From contig NZ_CP048836.1 of NCBI RefSeq assembly GCF_010983895.1, positions 2,418,001-2,482,000 of the forward strand: 64,000 nucleotides of DNA, read 5' to 3'. The first letter of the stretch is position 1. Each line of letters opens with the position of its first letter. The translations under genes and the position numbers were made by a program. This document shows, in pieces, positions 9,526 to 25,801 of this stretch. The notes beneath the pieces are model-generated. The model was not told the DNA's origin and searched no databases. It saw nothing but the letters and a program-made list of their open reading frames with translations. The DNA comes from Nitrogeniibacter mangrovi (GTDB taxonomy: Bacteria > Pseudomonadota > Gammaproteobacteria > Burkholderiales > Rhodocyclaceae).

Positions 9526-9999
9526 ATGGACATGAACCCGCCCGAACTCGACGTCGTCATCGAAATCCCCCGCGGCAGCTTTCTCAAACGCGGCTCCAGC
9601 GGGCACATCGATTTCGTCTCGCCCCTGCCCTGCCCCTTCAACTATGGCGCCGTGCCTCACTTGCTCGGACAGGAAGGCGATCTGCTCGACGCCGTGGTGC
9701 TGGGCCCGCGCCTGCCGGTGGGCACCCGCGTGACCCTGCCCGCCTGGGGCGCGGTGATCCTGATCGACCGGGGCATGACCGACGACAAGCTGATCTGCAG
9801 CGCTCATCCGGTAAGCGCGGCCGAGCGCCGGCGCATCCTGCGTTTCTTCGCCTTCTACGCCCGCTGCAAGGGGGTGCTCAACGCGTGGCGACGGCGCCCG
9901 GGGCGAAACGCCTGCGGCGGCTGGTGCGGCACCGACGAGGCGCTGGCACGGGCACGGCCATGCGGGCCGGATTGGCACGGCCCGTCGGTGACGTTCTAG
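9526..9999 (+). CDS. Divergent family I inorganic pyrophosphatase homologue
   Basis: 157 residues, shorter than the ~175 of standard family I enzymes. It resembles them in VVIEIPRGS (10-18), CPFNYG (36-41; usually PCNYG) and EGDLLDAVVL (50-59; the signature is normally DGDPxD). The first signature Asp is replaced by Glu50, while Asp52 and Asp55 are kept, and an RGMTDDK segment (81-87) matches the later Asp/Lys site. Family I enzymes hydrolyse pyrophosphate to phosphate with Mg2+. The Cys/Arg-rich C-terminus is atypical. It may be a reduced-activity or altered-specificity paralogue. It stands alone between the IS110 region and a convergent peptidase gene. Confidence 0.75.
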   Translation: MDMNPPELDVVIEIPRGSFLKRGSSGHIDFVSPLPCPFNYGAVPHLLGQEGDLLDAVVLGPRLPVGTRVTLPAWGAVILIDRGMTDDKLICSAHPVSAAERRRILRFFAFYARCKGVLNAWRRRPGRNACGGWCGTDEALARARPCGPDWHGPSVTF

Positions 10000-10035
10000 G
10001 ACGGAGAAGCCATCGGAACGCGGTCAGCGGTTGCA

Positions 10036-10070
10036 CCCGGATTCCGGCCTGCGGCCTTCAGCCGGGCTAC
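10036..10070. repeat. REP-like element, GTAGCCCGG family (reverse orientation)
   Basis: Read on the minus strand it begins GTAGCCCGGCTGAAGGCC and ends GGAATCCGGG. The outer arms CCCGG/CCGGG and the inner GGCCTGCGGCC make a two-step hairpin. It lies in the 182-bp gap between two convergent genes, where I see no coding sequence. Confidence 0.65.
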
Positions 10071-10181
10071 ACCGATGTGAGGCAAGACATCGTGACCGGC
10101 CCAAGCCGAACACCGTCGGCCCGCTGACGCGGCACGGCACGGCACCCGGAATCGACATCCCAATCCGGACCATGCGGCCAA

Positions 10182-11957
10182 TCACACGCCCAGCCAGCCG
10201 CCGCGCAGGCGACGCGTCTTCGCGTCGGGCCTCGCGACGAGGCTCAGCTGCGTCGCCACCTCCCCCGCCGCAAGCACGAGATCCACGCACATCAACTCGT
10301 CACGGCGGAAGAAATGCACCTGCAGCGTCGCGCCGGCCGCCTTGCGCTCGAGCATGCCGTCGAGCGTTTCGGCGGTGACCCGCAGGCCGTCGATCGCGAC
10401 GAGGGTGTCCCCCGCCGAGAGGCCCGCCAGATGTGCAGCGCTGCCTTCGTGAACGGCGGCCAGTATGGCCTTGCCGGTCTTGGACTTGAGGCGCACGCCC
10501 AGCGACGGGCGCGGGCCGGCCGTCGTCGTCAGCGACACGCCCACCGGCTTGAGCAGTTTCGCCAGCGGCAGGTCGTCGGTGCCGTTTACCGCGCGCTTGA
10601 GCCAGCGGGCGATGGCGTCGCCGCCGATCTGGGCGACGATCTCGAACACGCCGGCCTCGGGCACGCCGAGGCCGGTCTCGCCATGGCGGCTCCACAGGGT
10701 GCGCATCACGTCATCGAGACTGAAGTCGCCACCGCTGGCCTCACGCAGCTTGAGGTCCAGCGCCAGCGCGATGAGCGAGCCCTTGGTGTAGTAGCTGACG
10801 ATGGCGTTGGGCGCGTTTTCGTCCTGCTTGTAGAACTTGCTCCAGGCGTCGAAAGAGGAGTCGGCCACGCTCTGCTTGAGGCGGCCGCTGCCGCGTTCGA
10901 CGCGGGTGATGGTCTCGCCCAGGCTCTTGAGATAGGCCTCGGGCGTCACGACACCGCTGCGCACCAGGCACAGGTCGTCGTAATAGGAGGTGAAACCCTC
11001 GAACGCCCACAACAGGCGCGTATAGCTCTCCGCAGCCAGCTCGTATGGCGTGAAGCGCGCCGGCTTGATGCGCTTGACGTTCCAGCTGTGAAAGTATTCG
11101 TGGCTGCACAGGCCGAGGAAGCGCTGGTAGGCCTCCGGCGTCCCCTCCATCCCGGCCCACGGCAGTTCGTTCCGTGAGGTGAGCAGCGCGGTGCTGGCGC
11201 GGTGTTCGAGGCCGCCATAGCCGTCGCCCACGACCAGGGTGAGGAAGACATAACGATCCATCGGGGGCGTGCCGCCGAACAGGTCGATCTGCCATTGGCA
11301 GATGCGCGCCAGGTCCGCGCACAGGCGCTCGGTGTCACAGTCATGGCGCCCGGTGAGCACGACTTCGTGGGGGATGCCGCCAGCCTTGAAACTGGCGAGG
11401 GTGAACGCGCCCATCTCGACCGGATGATCGATCAGCTCGTCGTAGTTGTCGGCGCGATAGAGCCCGAAACCGTGGCGCTTGGCCGCACCCGCCCGGCCCT
11501 TGGCCTCGCGCATGGCGGTGGCGACCCGCCAAACACCGATCGCGCCGCTGCGCGGTGGCCGGATGTCGACCAGACAGGGCTGCGCCTCGTGTCCGTCCGC
11601 GCTCAGGAACACGCTGGTGCCGTTGAAGAAGCCGTGGGTCTGGTCCAGATGCGCGGCGCGCACCGACAGATCCCACGCATAGACGGCGTAGCGCAGCACC
11701 AACGGCTCGCCGACGGGCACCCGGCCACAACGCCAGGTCTGCTTGTCGAGCTTCTCGACCGCCACCGGCTTGCCACCCGCCTCGGCGGTCAGGGTGACGA
11801 TGTTGCGCGCAAAATCGCGAATCATGTAGCTGCCCGGAATCCACGCCGGCAAGCGCACGCATTGCCCGTCACGCAACGGTTCCGGAATCTCCATGGTCAC
11901 CTCGAACAGGTGGCCGGCCAGGTCGACGGGTTCGATACGGTAGTTGATCGCGGTCAT
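10182..11957 (-). CDS. M61-family (glycyl aminopeptidase-like) peptidase with PDZ domain
   Basis: A 591-residue protein of the M61 family. The zinc-binding HExxH motif is SHEYFHSWNVKRIKP (HEYFH at 286-290). The N-terminal half is the M61 beta domain and the middle is the catalytic domain. A PDZ domain covers roughly 470-570 (LGVRLKS, GDTLVAIDGLRV). M61 enzymes are aminopeptidases, known for cleaving N-terminal Gly/Ala. No signal peptide is evident, so a cytoplasmic site is likely. The gene lies downstream of ftsH on the same strand but is separated from it by a strong terminator. Confidence 0.92.
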   Translation of the reverse strand: MTAINYRIEPVDLAGHLFEVTMEIPEPLRDGQCVRLPAWIPGSYMIRDFARNIVTLTAEAGGKPVAVEKLDKQTWRCGRVPVGEPLVLRYAVYAWDLSVRAAHLDQTHGFFNGTSVFLSADGHEAQPCLVDIRPPRSGAIGVWRVATAMREAKGRAGAAKRHGFGLYRADNYDELIDHPVEMGAFTLASFKAGGIPHEVVLTGRHDCDTERLCADLARICQWQIDLFGGTPPMDRYVFLTLVVGDGYGGLEHRASTALLTSRNELPWAGMEGTPEAYQRFLGLCSHEYFHSWNVKRIKPARFTPYELAAESYTRLLWAFEGFTSYYDDLCLVRSGVVTPEAYLKSLGETITRVERGSGRLKQSVADSSFDAWSKFYKQDENAPNAIVSYYTKGSLIALALDLKLREASGGDFSLDDVMRTLWSRHGETGLGVPEAGVFEIVAQIGGDAIARWLKRAVNGTDDLPLAKLLKPVGVSLTTTAGPRPSLGVRLKSKTGKAILAAVHEGSAAHLAGLSAGDTLVAIDGLRVTAETLDGMLERKAAGATLQVHFFRRDELMCVDLVLAAGEVATQLSLVARPDAKTRRLRGGWLGV

Positions 11958-11985
11958 GGGCGTTGGTGCTCGGGGCTGAATAAGG

Positions 11986-12020
11986 ACAAAAAAACAGGGC
12001 CGGCTTTGAAGCCGGCCCTG
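11986..12020 (-). terminator. Strong rho-independent terminator of ftsH
   Basis: Ten-base perfect arms CAGGGCCGGC/GCCGGCCCTG (11995-12004, 12011-12020) with a 6-base loop. On the minus strand it is followed by a run of seven T residues. It lies 15 bases after the ftsH stop codon. Confidence 0.92.
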
Positions 12021-12035
12021 TCAGCGCTGAGGGGG

Positions 12036-13925
<1,890 letters not shown>

Positions 13926-14033
13926 CGCAACTTCCTCGTCCGCCCCTTGGGGAATCTAGTAAAGCTCTTGTAGCTGACTCATTCTATTAGCGATCGTTCC
14001 CGCAGGTAAAGCAATCGCCGGCATAGCCAGCCC

Positions 14034-14660
14034 CTATCCGTCGGCCTTCCTGCCCAGGCCCAGAAAATACACTTCGGCACTGCGATCACGGGACGCGGCG
14101 GGCTTTCGCACCACGACCTTCTCGAACACGTCCTGCATGCTGCGCCGATAGGCATCGATCCCCGCGCCCTGGAACACCTTGACGAGGAAATTGCCGCCGG
14201 GTTTCAGATGGCTGGCGGCAAAGTCCAGCGCCAGCTCACACAAATAAATGGCGCGCGCCTGATCGGCGGTGGCAATACCTGACATGTTGGGGGCGATATC
14301 CGAAATCACAAGGTCCACCGGCTGACCGGCGAGCGCGGCTTCAAGCTGATGCAACACCGCGTCGCTCTGGAAGTCGCCCTGGATGAAATGCACATTGTGC
14401 AGCGGGTCGATCTCGAGCAGATCGAGGGCGATCACCCGGCCGCTGTCCCCCACCTGCCGAGCCGCGATCTGACTCCAGGAGCCGGGGGCGGCGCCGAGGT
14501 CCACCACCGTCATGCCGGAACGCAAGAGGTGGTCCTTCTGGTCGATCTCGAGCAGTTTGAAGGCGGCGCGGGCCCGGTAACCCGCCGCTTTCGCCTTGTG
14601 AACATAGGGATCGTTCACGTGCTCGCGCATCCATGCCTTGCTGGTCTTGCTTCGCTTCAT
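14034..14660 (-). CDS. rlmE: 23S rRNA (uridine-2'-O)-methyltransferase RlmE
   Basis: 208 residues, the usual length. RlmE (FtsJ/RrmJ) methylates the 2'-OH of U2552 in the 50S A-loop with SAM. It shows the SAM motif [13 protein letters not shown] (about 53-65), [13 protein letters not shown] with the catalytic Asp, and the conserved Lys in NFLVKVFQG. It is transcribed divergently from yhbY with only 40 bases between, and stands 108 bases before ftsH. This rlmE-ftsH and yhbY arrangement is widespread in proteobacteria. Confidence 0.97.
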   Translation of the reverse strand: MKRSKTSKAWMREHVNDPYVHKAKAAGYRARAAFKLLEIDQKDHLLRSGMTVVDLGAAPGSWSQIAARQVGDSGRVIALDLLEIDPLHNVHFIQGDFQSDAVLHQLEAALAGQPVDLVISDIAPNMSGIATADQARAIYLCELALDFAASHLKPGGNFLVKVFQGAGIDAYRRSMQDVFEKVVVRKPAASRDRSAEVYFLGLGRKADG

Positions 14661-14700
14661 GGGAGTAGAATCACGCCCTTCCTTGAAAGGATTGAATGGA

Positions 14701-15054
14701 ATGACCGAACTGACCAGCGTCCAGCGCCGCGCCCTGCGCGCCCAGGCGCATCACCTGAACCCGGTGGTGAGCGTCGCGGGCAATGGCCTCTCGCCCGCCG
14801 TCGTCGCCGAAATCGACGCCAACCTCAAGGCGCATGAACTCATCAAGGTCCGCGTCTATGGTGAGGATCGCCATCAGCGCGACGCCCTCATGGGCGAGAT
14901 CTGCGAACAGACCGGTGCCGCCTCGGTCCAGCACATCGGCAATATCCTGGTCCTCTATCGCGAGGCACCGCCGACCGCCCCCAAGCCCGCCAAGCCCGCG
15001 CCGCGACGCACCTCCACCGGCAAACCGATGACGGCCAAACGCGCCAACCGCTGA
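14701..15054 (+). CDS. yhbY: YhbY-family CRM-domain RNA-binding protein
   Basis: 117 residues. The CRM domain ([20 protein letters not shown], then [12 protein letters not shown] and ELIKVRV) matches the small ribosome-associated YhbY family involved in 50S assembly. A Pro/Lys/Arg-rich tail of about 25 residues follows the domain. The ATG at 14701 is chosen because the family begins there ([10 protein letters not shown]). Its divergent position next to rlmE supports a ribosome-assembly role. Confidence 0.93.
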   Translation: MTELTSVQRRALRAQAHHLNPVVSVAGNGLSPAVVAEIDANLKAHELIKVRVYGEDRHQRDALMGEICEQTGAASVQHIGNILVLYREAPPTAPKPAKPAPRRTSTGKPMTAKRANR

Positions 15055-15058
15055 GCGC

Positions 15059-15529
15059 TCAGCGCGCCGGCGTCGTGCGCCAGAGCGCGACCACACCCAG
15101 CAGGCTGCACACCAGGAACAGACTGCTGGAAATGCCGTGCCACATGCCGAAATCGGCACGCACGGCCCCACTCATCTGCGCCCCCGGTGCCACCTGCGCC
15201 TTCAAGCCCGCCATGATCGGCTGGATGCCGAACTGCCCCACGGCGGTGATGATCAGCATCAGGCCCACGCACCACAGCGCCACCCGCGTCAGGCCGGCCG
15301 CACCGGCGCGCCATTGCAGGCCGAGGATGACCACGCCGGACACCAGACCGAACCACGCCAGCCGGGAAAACAGGATGCCGGCAATGGCACCGGCCTGCAT
15401 GCGGCTGTCCAGCGACGCGAACAGTACCGGCGCCGCGAGGTATCCGATGGCCCACATGCCGCCGACCCACAGCGCCAGCAGGACACGCTGGACGCCGTTG
15501 AGCCGATGGGCGGGCATGGACGGATTCAC
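15059..15529 (-). CDS. DUF4149 membrane protein
   Basis: A 156-residue hydrophobic protein with four predicted membrane helices (about 17-33, 45-66, 78-98, 135-152). It resembles the DUF4149 family, whose function is unknown. It starts with GTG that overlaps the greA stop in GTGA, so it is co-translated with greA. It ends convergently 4 bases from yhbY. Confidence 0.85.
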   Translation of the reverse strand: MNPSMPAHRLNGVQRVLLALWVGGMWAIGYLAAPVLFASLDSRMQAGAIAGILFSRLAWFGLVSGVVILGLQWRAGAAGLTRVALWCVGLMLIITAVGQFGIQPIMAGLKAQVAPGAQMSGAVRADFGMWHGISSSLFLVCSLLGVVALWRTTPAR

Positions 15530-16002
15530 TCGTAGCGGACGTCGACGATTTCGTATTCGCGCACGCCGCCCGGGGCCTGCACCTCGGCCACGTCGCCTGC
15601 GTACTTGCCGATCAGCGCCCGGGCGACCGGCGAGCTGACGGAGATCTTGCCCTGCTTGATGTTGGCTTCGTCCTCGCCGACGATCTGGTAGGTCACGGCA
15701 TCACCGCTGTCCACGTCCTCCAGGTCGACGGTGGCGCCGAACACGCAGCGGCCGTCGGCATCGAGCAGCTTCGGGTCGATGATCTGCGCATTGGAGAGCG
15801 TGCCTTCGACCTCCTTGATACGCCCTTCGATGAAGCCCTGGCGCTCCTTGGCGGCATCGTATTCAGCGTTCTCGGACAGGTCACCGTGGCTGCGCGCCTC
15901 GGCGATGGCCTCGATCACGCTGGGCCGTTCCACGGTCTTGAGTCGATGGAGTTCCGTGCGCAGCTGCTCGGCACCTGCGACGGTCAATGGAATCTTGTTC
16001 AT
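15526..16002 (-). CDS. greA: Transcription elongation factor GreA
   Basis: 158 residues, the normal length. GreA rescues backtracked RNA polymerase by stimulating transcript cleavage. The N-terminal coiled coil carries the acidic tip ([19 protein letters not shown], about 38-56). The C-terminal domain ends [11 protein letters not shown]. It lies 5 bases after carB and is probably part of the carA-carB-greA transcription unit, with the DUF4149 gene overlapping its end. Confidence 0.98.
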   Translation of the reverse strand: MNKIPLTVAGAEQLRTELHRLKTVERPSVIEAIAEARSHGDLSENAEYDAAKERQGFIEGRIKEVEGTLSNAQIIDPKLLDADGRCVFGATVDLEDVDSGDAVTYQIVGEDEANIKQGKISVSSPVARALIGKYAGDVAEVQAPGGVREYEIVDVRYE

Positions 16003-16007
16003 AAGTA

Positions 16008-19226
<3,219 letters not shown>

Positions 19227-19275
19227 TTCTTGTCTCTAAAAACGGTGTTGGGGTGATGTGGTCGCGGCTATCGGC

Positions 19276-19295
19276 CGGGCGCCATCGGGCGCCCG
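19276..19295 (-). other. Hairpin in the carA-carB gap
   Basis: Eight-base arms CGGGCGCC/GGCGCCCG around ATCG lie in the 75-base intergenic space between the carA stop and the carB start. No T run follows on the minus strand. It may stabilise or attenuate the mRNA. Confidence 0.45.
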
Positions 19296-19301
19296 CACAC
19301 A

Positions 19302-20444
19302 TCACGCCCGCTCTTCCATCAACTTGATGAATCGATCGAACAGATAGGCCACGTCATGCGGGCCGGGGCTGGCTTCCGGATGTCCCTGGAAGCTGAACGC
19401 GGGCACATCGGTGCGCGCAATACCCTGCTGGCTGCCGTCGAACAGGGACACGTGCGTGGTGCGCAGGTTGTCCGGCATGGTGTCGACATCGACCGCGAAG
19501 CCGTGGTTCTGACTGGTGATGAGCACCTGACCGCTGTCCAGATCCTTGACCGGATGATTGGCGCCATGATGGCCGAACTTCATCTTCATGGTCCGGGCAC
19601 CGGAGGCCAGCGCGAGCAGCTGGTGGCCGAGGCAGATGCCGAAGGTCGGCGTGCCGGTGGCAAGAATCTCCCGGATCGCGCTGATCGCGTAATCGCAGGG
19701 TTCGGGGTCCCCCGGACCGTTGGAAAGGAACACGCCGTCCGGATTCATGCCGAGCACCTCGGCAGCGGACGTCTGCGCCGGCACCACGGTGAGCTTGCAG
19801 CCACGACTCGCGAGCATGCGCAGGATGTTGCGCTTGACGCCGTAGTCGTAGGCGACCACATGATATTTCGGTGCTTCCTGAGCGCCGTAGCCGGATTCGA
19901 GCGACCACTCGGTCTCGGACCACGCGTAGGATTCCGGCGCGGTCACTTCCTTCGCCAGATCCATGCCGGCCAGCCCCGGAAATCCCTTGGCCGCCGCCAG
20001 CGCGGCGTCCACGTCGAGCACGCCGTCGGCCCCTGCGGTGACGACACAGCCCGCCTGAGCCCCCTTCTCGCGCAGCACCCGGGTGAGTTTGCGGGTGTCG
20101 ATGTCGGCGATGGCGACGATGTTCTCGTCGCGCAGATAGGCGTCGAGCGTGCGCGTCGAACGCCAGTTGGAGGTCAGCAGCGGCAGATCACGGATCACCA
20201 GGCCTGCCGCGTGCACCCGTCCTGCCTCCACGTCTTCGTCGTTGACGCCGGTGTTGCCGATGTGCGGATAGGTCAGGGTCACGATCTGGCGTGAATAGCT
20301 CGGATCGGTGAGGATCTCCTGATAGCCGGACATGGCGGTGTTGAACACCACCTCGCCTACCGTCTGGCCAACGGCGCCAATGCCTTTACCGCGAAATACC
20401 GTCCCGTCGGCGAGAACGAGAATGGCGGCCGGGAATTGAGTCAC
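19302..20444 (-). CDS. carA: Carbamoyl-phosphate synthase small subunit
   Basis: 380 residues. CarA is the glutaminase subunit that supplies ammonia to CarB. The class I amidotransferase domain shows the nucleophile motif GICLGHQ and the [11 protein letters not shown] catalytic His/Glu. The start is the GTG at 20444, because an AGGAG site lies 9 bases before it and the family begins [17 protein letters not shown] terminator-like hairpin lies 80 bases upstream, at 20524-20556. Confidence 0.96.
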   Translation of the reverse strand: MTQFPAAILVLADGTVFRGKGIGAVGQTVGEVVFNTAMSGYQEILTDPSYSRQIVTLTYPHIGNTGVNDEDVEAGRVHAAGLVIRDLPLLTSNWRSTRTLDAYLRDENIVAIADIDTRKLTRVLREKGAQAGCVVTAGADGVLDVDAALAAAKGFPGLAGMDLAKEVTAPESYAWSETEWSLESGYGAQEAPKYHVVAYDYGVKRNILRMLASRGCKLTVVPAQTSAAEVLGMNPDGVFLSNGPGDPEPCDYAISAIREILATGTPTFGICLGHQLLALASGARTMKMKFGHHGANHPVKDLDSGQVLITSQNHGFAVDVDTMPDNLRTTHVSLFDGSQQGIARTDVPAFSFQGHPEASPGPHDVAYLFDRFIKLMEERA

Positions 20445-20523
20445 GACGAAACTCCTGATTGAGGGTCCAGCGTTGATCGAGGCCACCTGCGGACCGGCAT
20501 GCAGAGCCCCGCAGCCCACACGT

Positions 20524-20556
20524 GAAAAACGGGACCGGCCGCTTCGGCCCATCCCG
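20524..20556 (-). terminator. Intrinsic terminator or attenuator upstream of carA
   Basis: On the minus strand CGGGA, then GGCCG-AAG-CGGCC, then TCCCG form a hairpin (20530-20556) followed by TTTTT. It lies 83 bases after the sensor-kinase stop and 80 bases before carA. It may end the kinase transcript or act as a carAB leader attenuator. Confidence 0.65.
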
Positions 20557-20638
20557 CTCGACAATCAACAAGATAATCCCGTCAGTTTATCGAATCGGGG
20601 CCATTCAGGCAACGCACTGCAACATGACGCGCGTTCGA

Positions 20639-23239
<2,601 letters not shown>

Positions 23240-23382
23240 GAGAACCGTTCCTCGCGGACGCTCGCTGCAGTCATGTCGATAGACCTCCCGGTTGGAACCT
23301 CTCCCGACGCATGTTGCGCCGGGGATGACCGGAGTTTTATCGGCACGAAGGCACGCCGTCTTTAACGATCTTCAGGTGCCGA

Positions 23383-24195
23383 TCAGCGCAGTCCGAGCAC
23401 GTCCTGCATGTCGAACAGGCCATTGCGGCGGCCGCGCAGGAAGCGCGCACCGCGCAACGCACCACGGGCATAGGAGACACGGCTTCCCGACTTGTGGGTA
23501 ATCTCGATGCGCTCGCCGATACCCGCGAACAGCACCGTGTGATCCCCCACCACATCGCCGCCGCGGATGGTCGAGAATCCGATGGTCTGCTCGTCGCGCA
23601 CGCCGGTCACGCCCTCGCGACCATAGATGGCACAGGTTTCCAGATCGCGCCCCAGTTCACGGGCAACGATCTCGCCCATGCGCAGGGCGGTGCCCGACGG
23701 CGCATCCACCTTGAGACGGTGATGGGCCTCGATGACTTCGATATCGTAGCCTTCGTCGAGGATGCGCGCGGCCACCTCGAGCAGCTTGAACACCGCGTTG
23801 ACGCCCACCGCCATGTTGGGCGCGAACACCACCGGGACCGACTCGGCAGCCTGGGCGATCCGGGCCTTCTGCTCGGCCGAAAACCCGGTCGTGCCGATCA
23901 CCATCGCCTTGCCCTGGCGTTCCACCTCGGCCAGATGGGTCAGGGTCCCCTCGGGCAGGGTAAAGTCGATGACGCAATCGGCCGCCTGCACCGCAGCGGC
24001 GATGTCATCGGTGATCGTGACCCCGGCCGGCTGACCGATCAGCTCACCGGCATCGCGGCCGACGAACGGACTTCCCGCCCGGTCGAACACCGCCGCGAGT
24101 TCCACGTCGGGTGCGTCGAGGCAGGCTTCGATCAACATCCGCCCCATGCGTCCGCCGCCACCGGCGACGGCAATCTTCAATTTGTCTTCACTCAC
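23383..24195 (-). CDS. dapB: 4-hydroxy-tetrahydrodipicolinate reductase
   Basis: 270 residues. It reduces the dihydrodipicolinate precursor with NAD(P)H in the lysine/diaminopimelate pathway. Visible are the nucleotide-binding [13 protein letters not shown] at the start, the VIGTTGF loop, and the catalytic [15 protein letters not shown]. The GTG at 24195 is chosen since a GGAG site precedes it and the longer frame upstream overlaps bamE. It begins 2 bases after the bamE stop, so the two are co-transcribed. Confidence 0.97.
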   Translation of the reverse strand: MSEDKLKIAVAGGGGRMGRMLIEACLDAPDVELAAVFDRAGSPFVGRDAGELIGQPAGVTITDDIAAAVQAADCVIDFTLPEGTLTHLAEVERQGKAMVIGTTGFSAEQKARIAQAAESVPVVFAPNMAVGVNAVFKLLEVAARILDEGYDIEVIEAHHRLKVDAPSGTALRMGEIVARELGRDLETCAIYGREGVTGVRDEQTIGFSTIRGGDVVGDHTVLFAGIGERIEITHKSGSRVSYARGALRGARFLRGRRNGLFDMQDVLGLR

Positions 24196-24197
24196 GC

Positions 24198-24650
24198 TTA
24201 CTGCTCCGTCTTGGCCGGTTTGTCTGCGTCGGCCCCATCCGGCGACGCGGCGCTGGCACTCAGATCGAGTTCGCGAATCCGGCTCTTGGGCGCCTCGGCG
24301 GTCGCATCCGGGTTGGCGGCGGTCACGTCCCCGGCCACCCGCGCGAGCTTGTCGTTCTCGAAGTACAAGGTGACGATGCGCTGCTCCGTCTCGCCATAAC
24401 CGGGTTTGAAGCGGTAGACGTAATCCCAGCGGTCGGCATGGAATACATCGGTCAGCAGCGGCGTGCCCAGCGCGAAGCGGACCTGCTCGCGACTCATGCC
24501 TTTCTTGAGCTGGGAAATCATGTCCTGGGTGACGAAGTTGCCCTGGCGGATGTCGAGCCGATAGGGGCGAAGCTTTTCGGTGACGCCACATCCGGCAACG
24601 GTCAGTAAGACGGCAGCGGCAATCAACGCACGGGCAAGAAAATCAGGCAT
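24198..24650 (-). CDS. bamE: Outer membrane assembly lipoprotein BamE
   Basis: 150 residues. BamE (SmpA/OmlA) is a small lipoprotein of the BAM complex that inserts outer-membrane beta-barrel proteins. It has a signal peptide and lipobox LTVAGC, then the SmpA/OmlA core ([44 protein letters not shown]). A Pro/Ala/Asp-rich tail follows. The ATG at 24650 is chosen because it starts the signal peptide. It is divergent from fur, a classic proteobacterial pair. Confidence 0.95.
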   Translation of the reverse strand: MPDFLARALIAAAVLLTVAGCGVTEKLRPYRLDIRQGNFVTQDMISQLKKGMSREQVRFALGTPLLTDVFHADRWDYVYRFKPGYGETEQRIVTLYFENDKLARVAGDVTAANPDATAEAPKSRIRELDLSASAASPDGADADKPAKTEQ

Positions 24651-24699
24651 AAGGGTCGGTCGCTCGGTGGCGGCGGAATCAGCCGCATTCTCAGAAAGG

Positions 24700-24716
24700 G
24701 GCAAAAAATATATCAT
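24700..24716. promoter_or_regulatory. AT-rich divergent promoter region between bamE and fur
   Basis: The run AAAAAATATATCAT in a GC-rich setting supplies TATCAT (24711-24716) as a -10 for fur and TATGAT on the other strand for bamE. No clear -35 boxes or full Fur box were found. Confidence 0.35.
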
Positions 24717-24769
24717 ACCGCTCAGCTCGACTTTCCGTGACCTCGCCGTCACGCGGACCGGACACCGAA

Positions 24770-25210
24770 ATGCCCAACAATTCCCAGAGCCTGAAAAGCA
24801 TCGGCCTGAAGGCAACCTTTCCCCGACTCAAGATTCTGGAGCTGTTCCAGCACACGGAGCAGCGCCACCTGACGGCCGAGGATGTCTATCGCCTGCTCAT
24901 GGACGAGAGCATGGATATCGGGCTGGCCACGGTCTATCGCGTCCTGACCCAGTTCGAGCAGGCGGGCCTGCTCGAACGCCATTTCTTCGAGTCGGGCAAG
25001 GCGGTCTTCGAACTCAACGAGGGCGGTCATCACGACCACCTGGTGTGCGTCGAATGCGGTGCGGTCGAGGAATTCTACGACCCGGAAATCGAGAAACGGC
25101 AGAACCTGGTCGCCCAGGAGCGTGGTTTCGTGGTCAAGGAGCACGCCCTGTATCTGTACGTCGAGTGCAAGCGCGAGCAATGCCCGAACCGGGAAAGCGC
25201 CAAGAAATAA
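24770..25210 (+). CDS. fur: Ferric uptake regulator Fur
   Basis: 146 residues. Fur represses iron-uptake genes when bound to Fe2+. It has the winged helix ([41 protein letters not shown]) and metal-site residues ([13 protein letters not shown], with the CxxC). A CKREQCP motif is near the end. The ATG at 24770 gives the usual Fur N-terminus. A Mn/metal transporter-like gene lies 24 bases downstream. Confidence 0.97.
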   Translation: MPNNSQSLKSIGLKATFPRLKILELFQHTEQRHLTAEDVYRLLMDESMDIGLATVYRVLTQFEQAGLLERHFFESGKAVFELNEGGHHDHLVCVECGAVEEFYDPEIEKRQNLVAQERGFVVKEHALYLYVECKREQCPNRESAKK

Positions 25211-25234
25211 CCCGGCCTCCCCACAGGTACGATC

Positions 25235-25801
25235 TTGCTCGAAGCGTTTCTCACGTCCACCGCCCTGGTCGCGGTGGCCGAAATCGGTGACAAGACCCAG
25301 CTGCTGTCGTTCATGCTCGCCGCCCAGTTGCGGCGACCGTGGCCGATCCTCTGGGGCATTCTCGTCGCCACCGTGCTCAATCACGCCCTCGCGGCGGCGG
25401 CCGGGCGCTGGCTGGCCGGATGGATTCCCGCGCACTGGCTGCAGTGGGGACTGGCGGCGACCTTCATCGCGTTCGGCCTCTGGGCACTGCGCCCCGACAC
25501 GCTGGACGAAACAACGACCACGCCCCCGGCCCACCATCGCTGGCGGATCTTCCTGATCGCGCTGGTGGCCTTCTTCGTGGCCGAGATCGGCGACAAGACC
25601 CAGTTCGCCACCGTCGCCCTCGGCGCCCGCTTCGATGCCCTTGCCTGGGTCACCGCGGGCACGACGCTGGGCATGATGATCGCCAACGTGCCGGCGGTGC
25701 TCATCGGCGAGCGCCTGGCCGAACGCCTGCCGGGTGAGCTCATGCGCCGGATCGCCGCCGCCGGCTTCATCCTCACCGGCATCCTCACGCTGCTGGCCTG
25801 A
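25235..25801 (+). CDS. TMEM165/GDT1 (UPF0016) family cation transporter
   Basis: 188 residues, mostly hydrophobic, with two copies of the family signature EIGDKTQ (residues ~16-22 and ~116-122) in homologous halves. Members of this family transport Mn2+ or Ca2+/H+ in bacteria, yeast and humans. The TTG at 25235 is the first start in frame, 24 bases after fur, and co-transcription is likely. It ends convergently and its TGA abuts the recN stop (TGATCA). Confidence 0.9.
   Translation: MLEAFLTSTALVAVAEIGDKTQLLSFMLAAQLRRPWPILWGILVATVLNHALAAAAGRWLAGWIPAHWLQWGLAATFIAFGLWALRPDTLDETTTTPPAHHRWRIFLIALVAFFVAEIGDKTQFATVALGARFDALAWVTAGTTLGMMIANVPAVLIGERLAERLPGELMRRIAAAGFILTGILTLLA

Noticed and set aside
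23340-23384. Inverted repeat ATCGGCAC/GTGCCGAT at the end of dapB
   Set aside because: The loop is about 29 bases and no T tract follows on the minus strand, so a terminator call is not supported.
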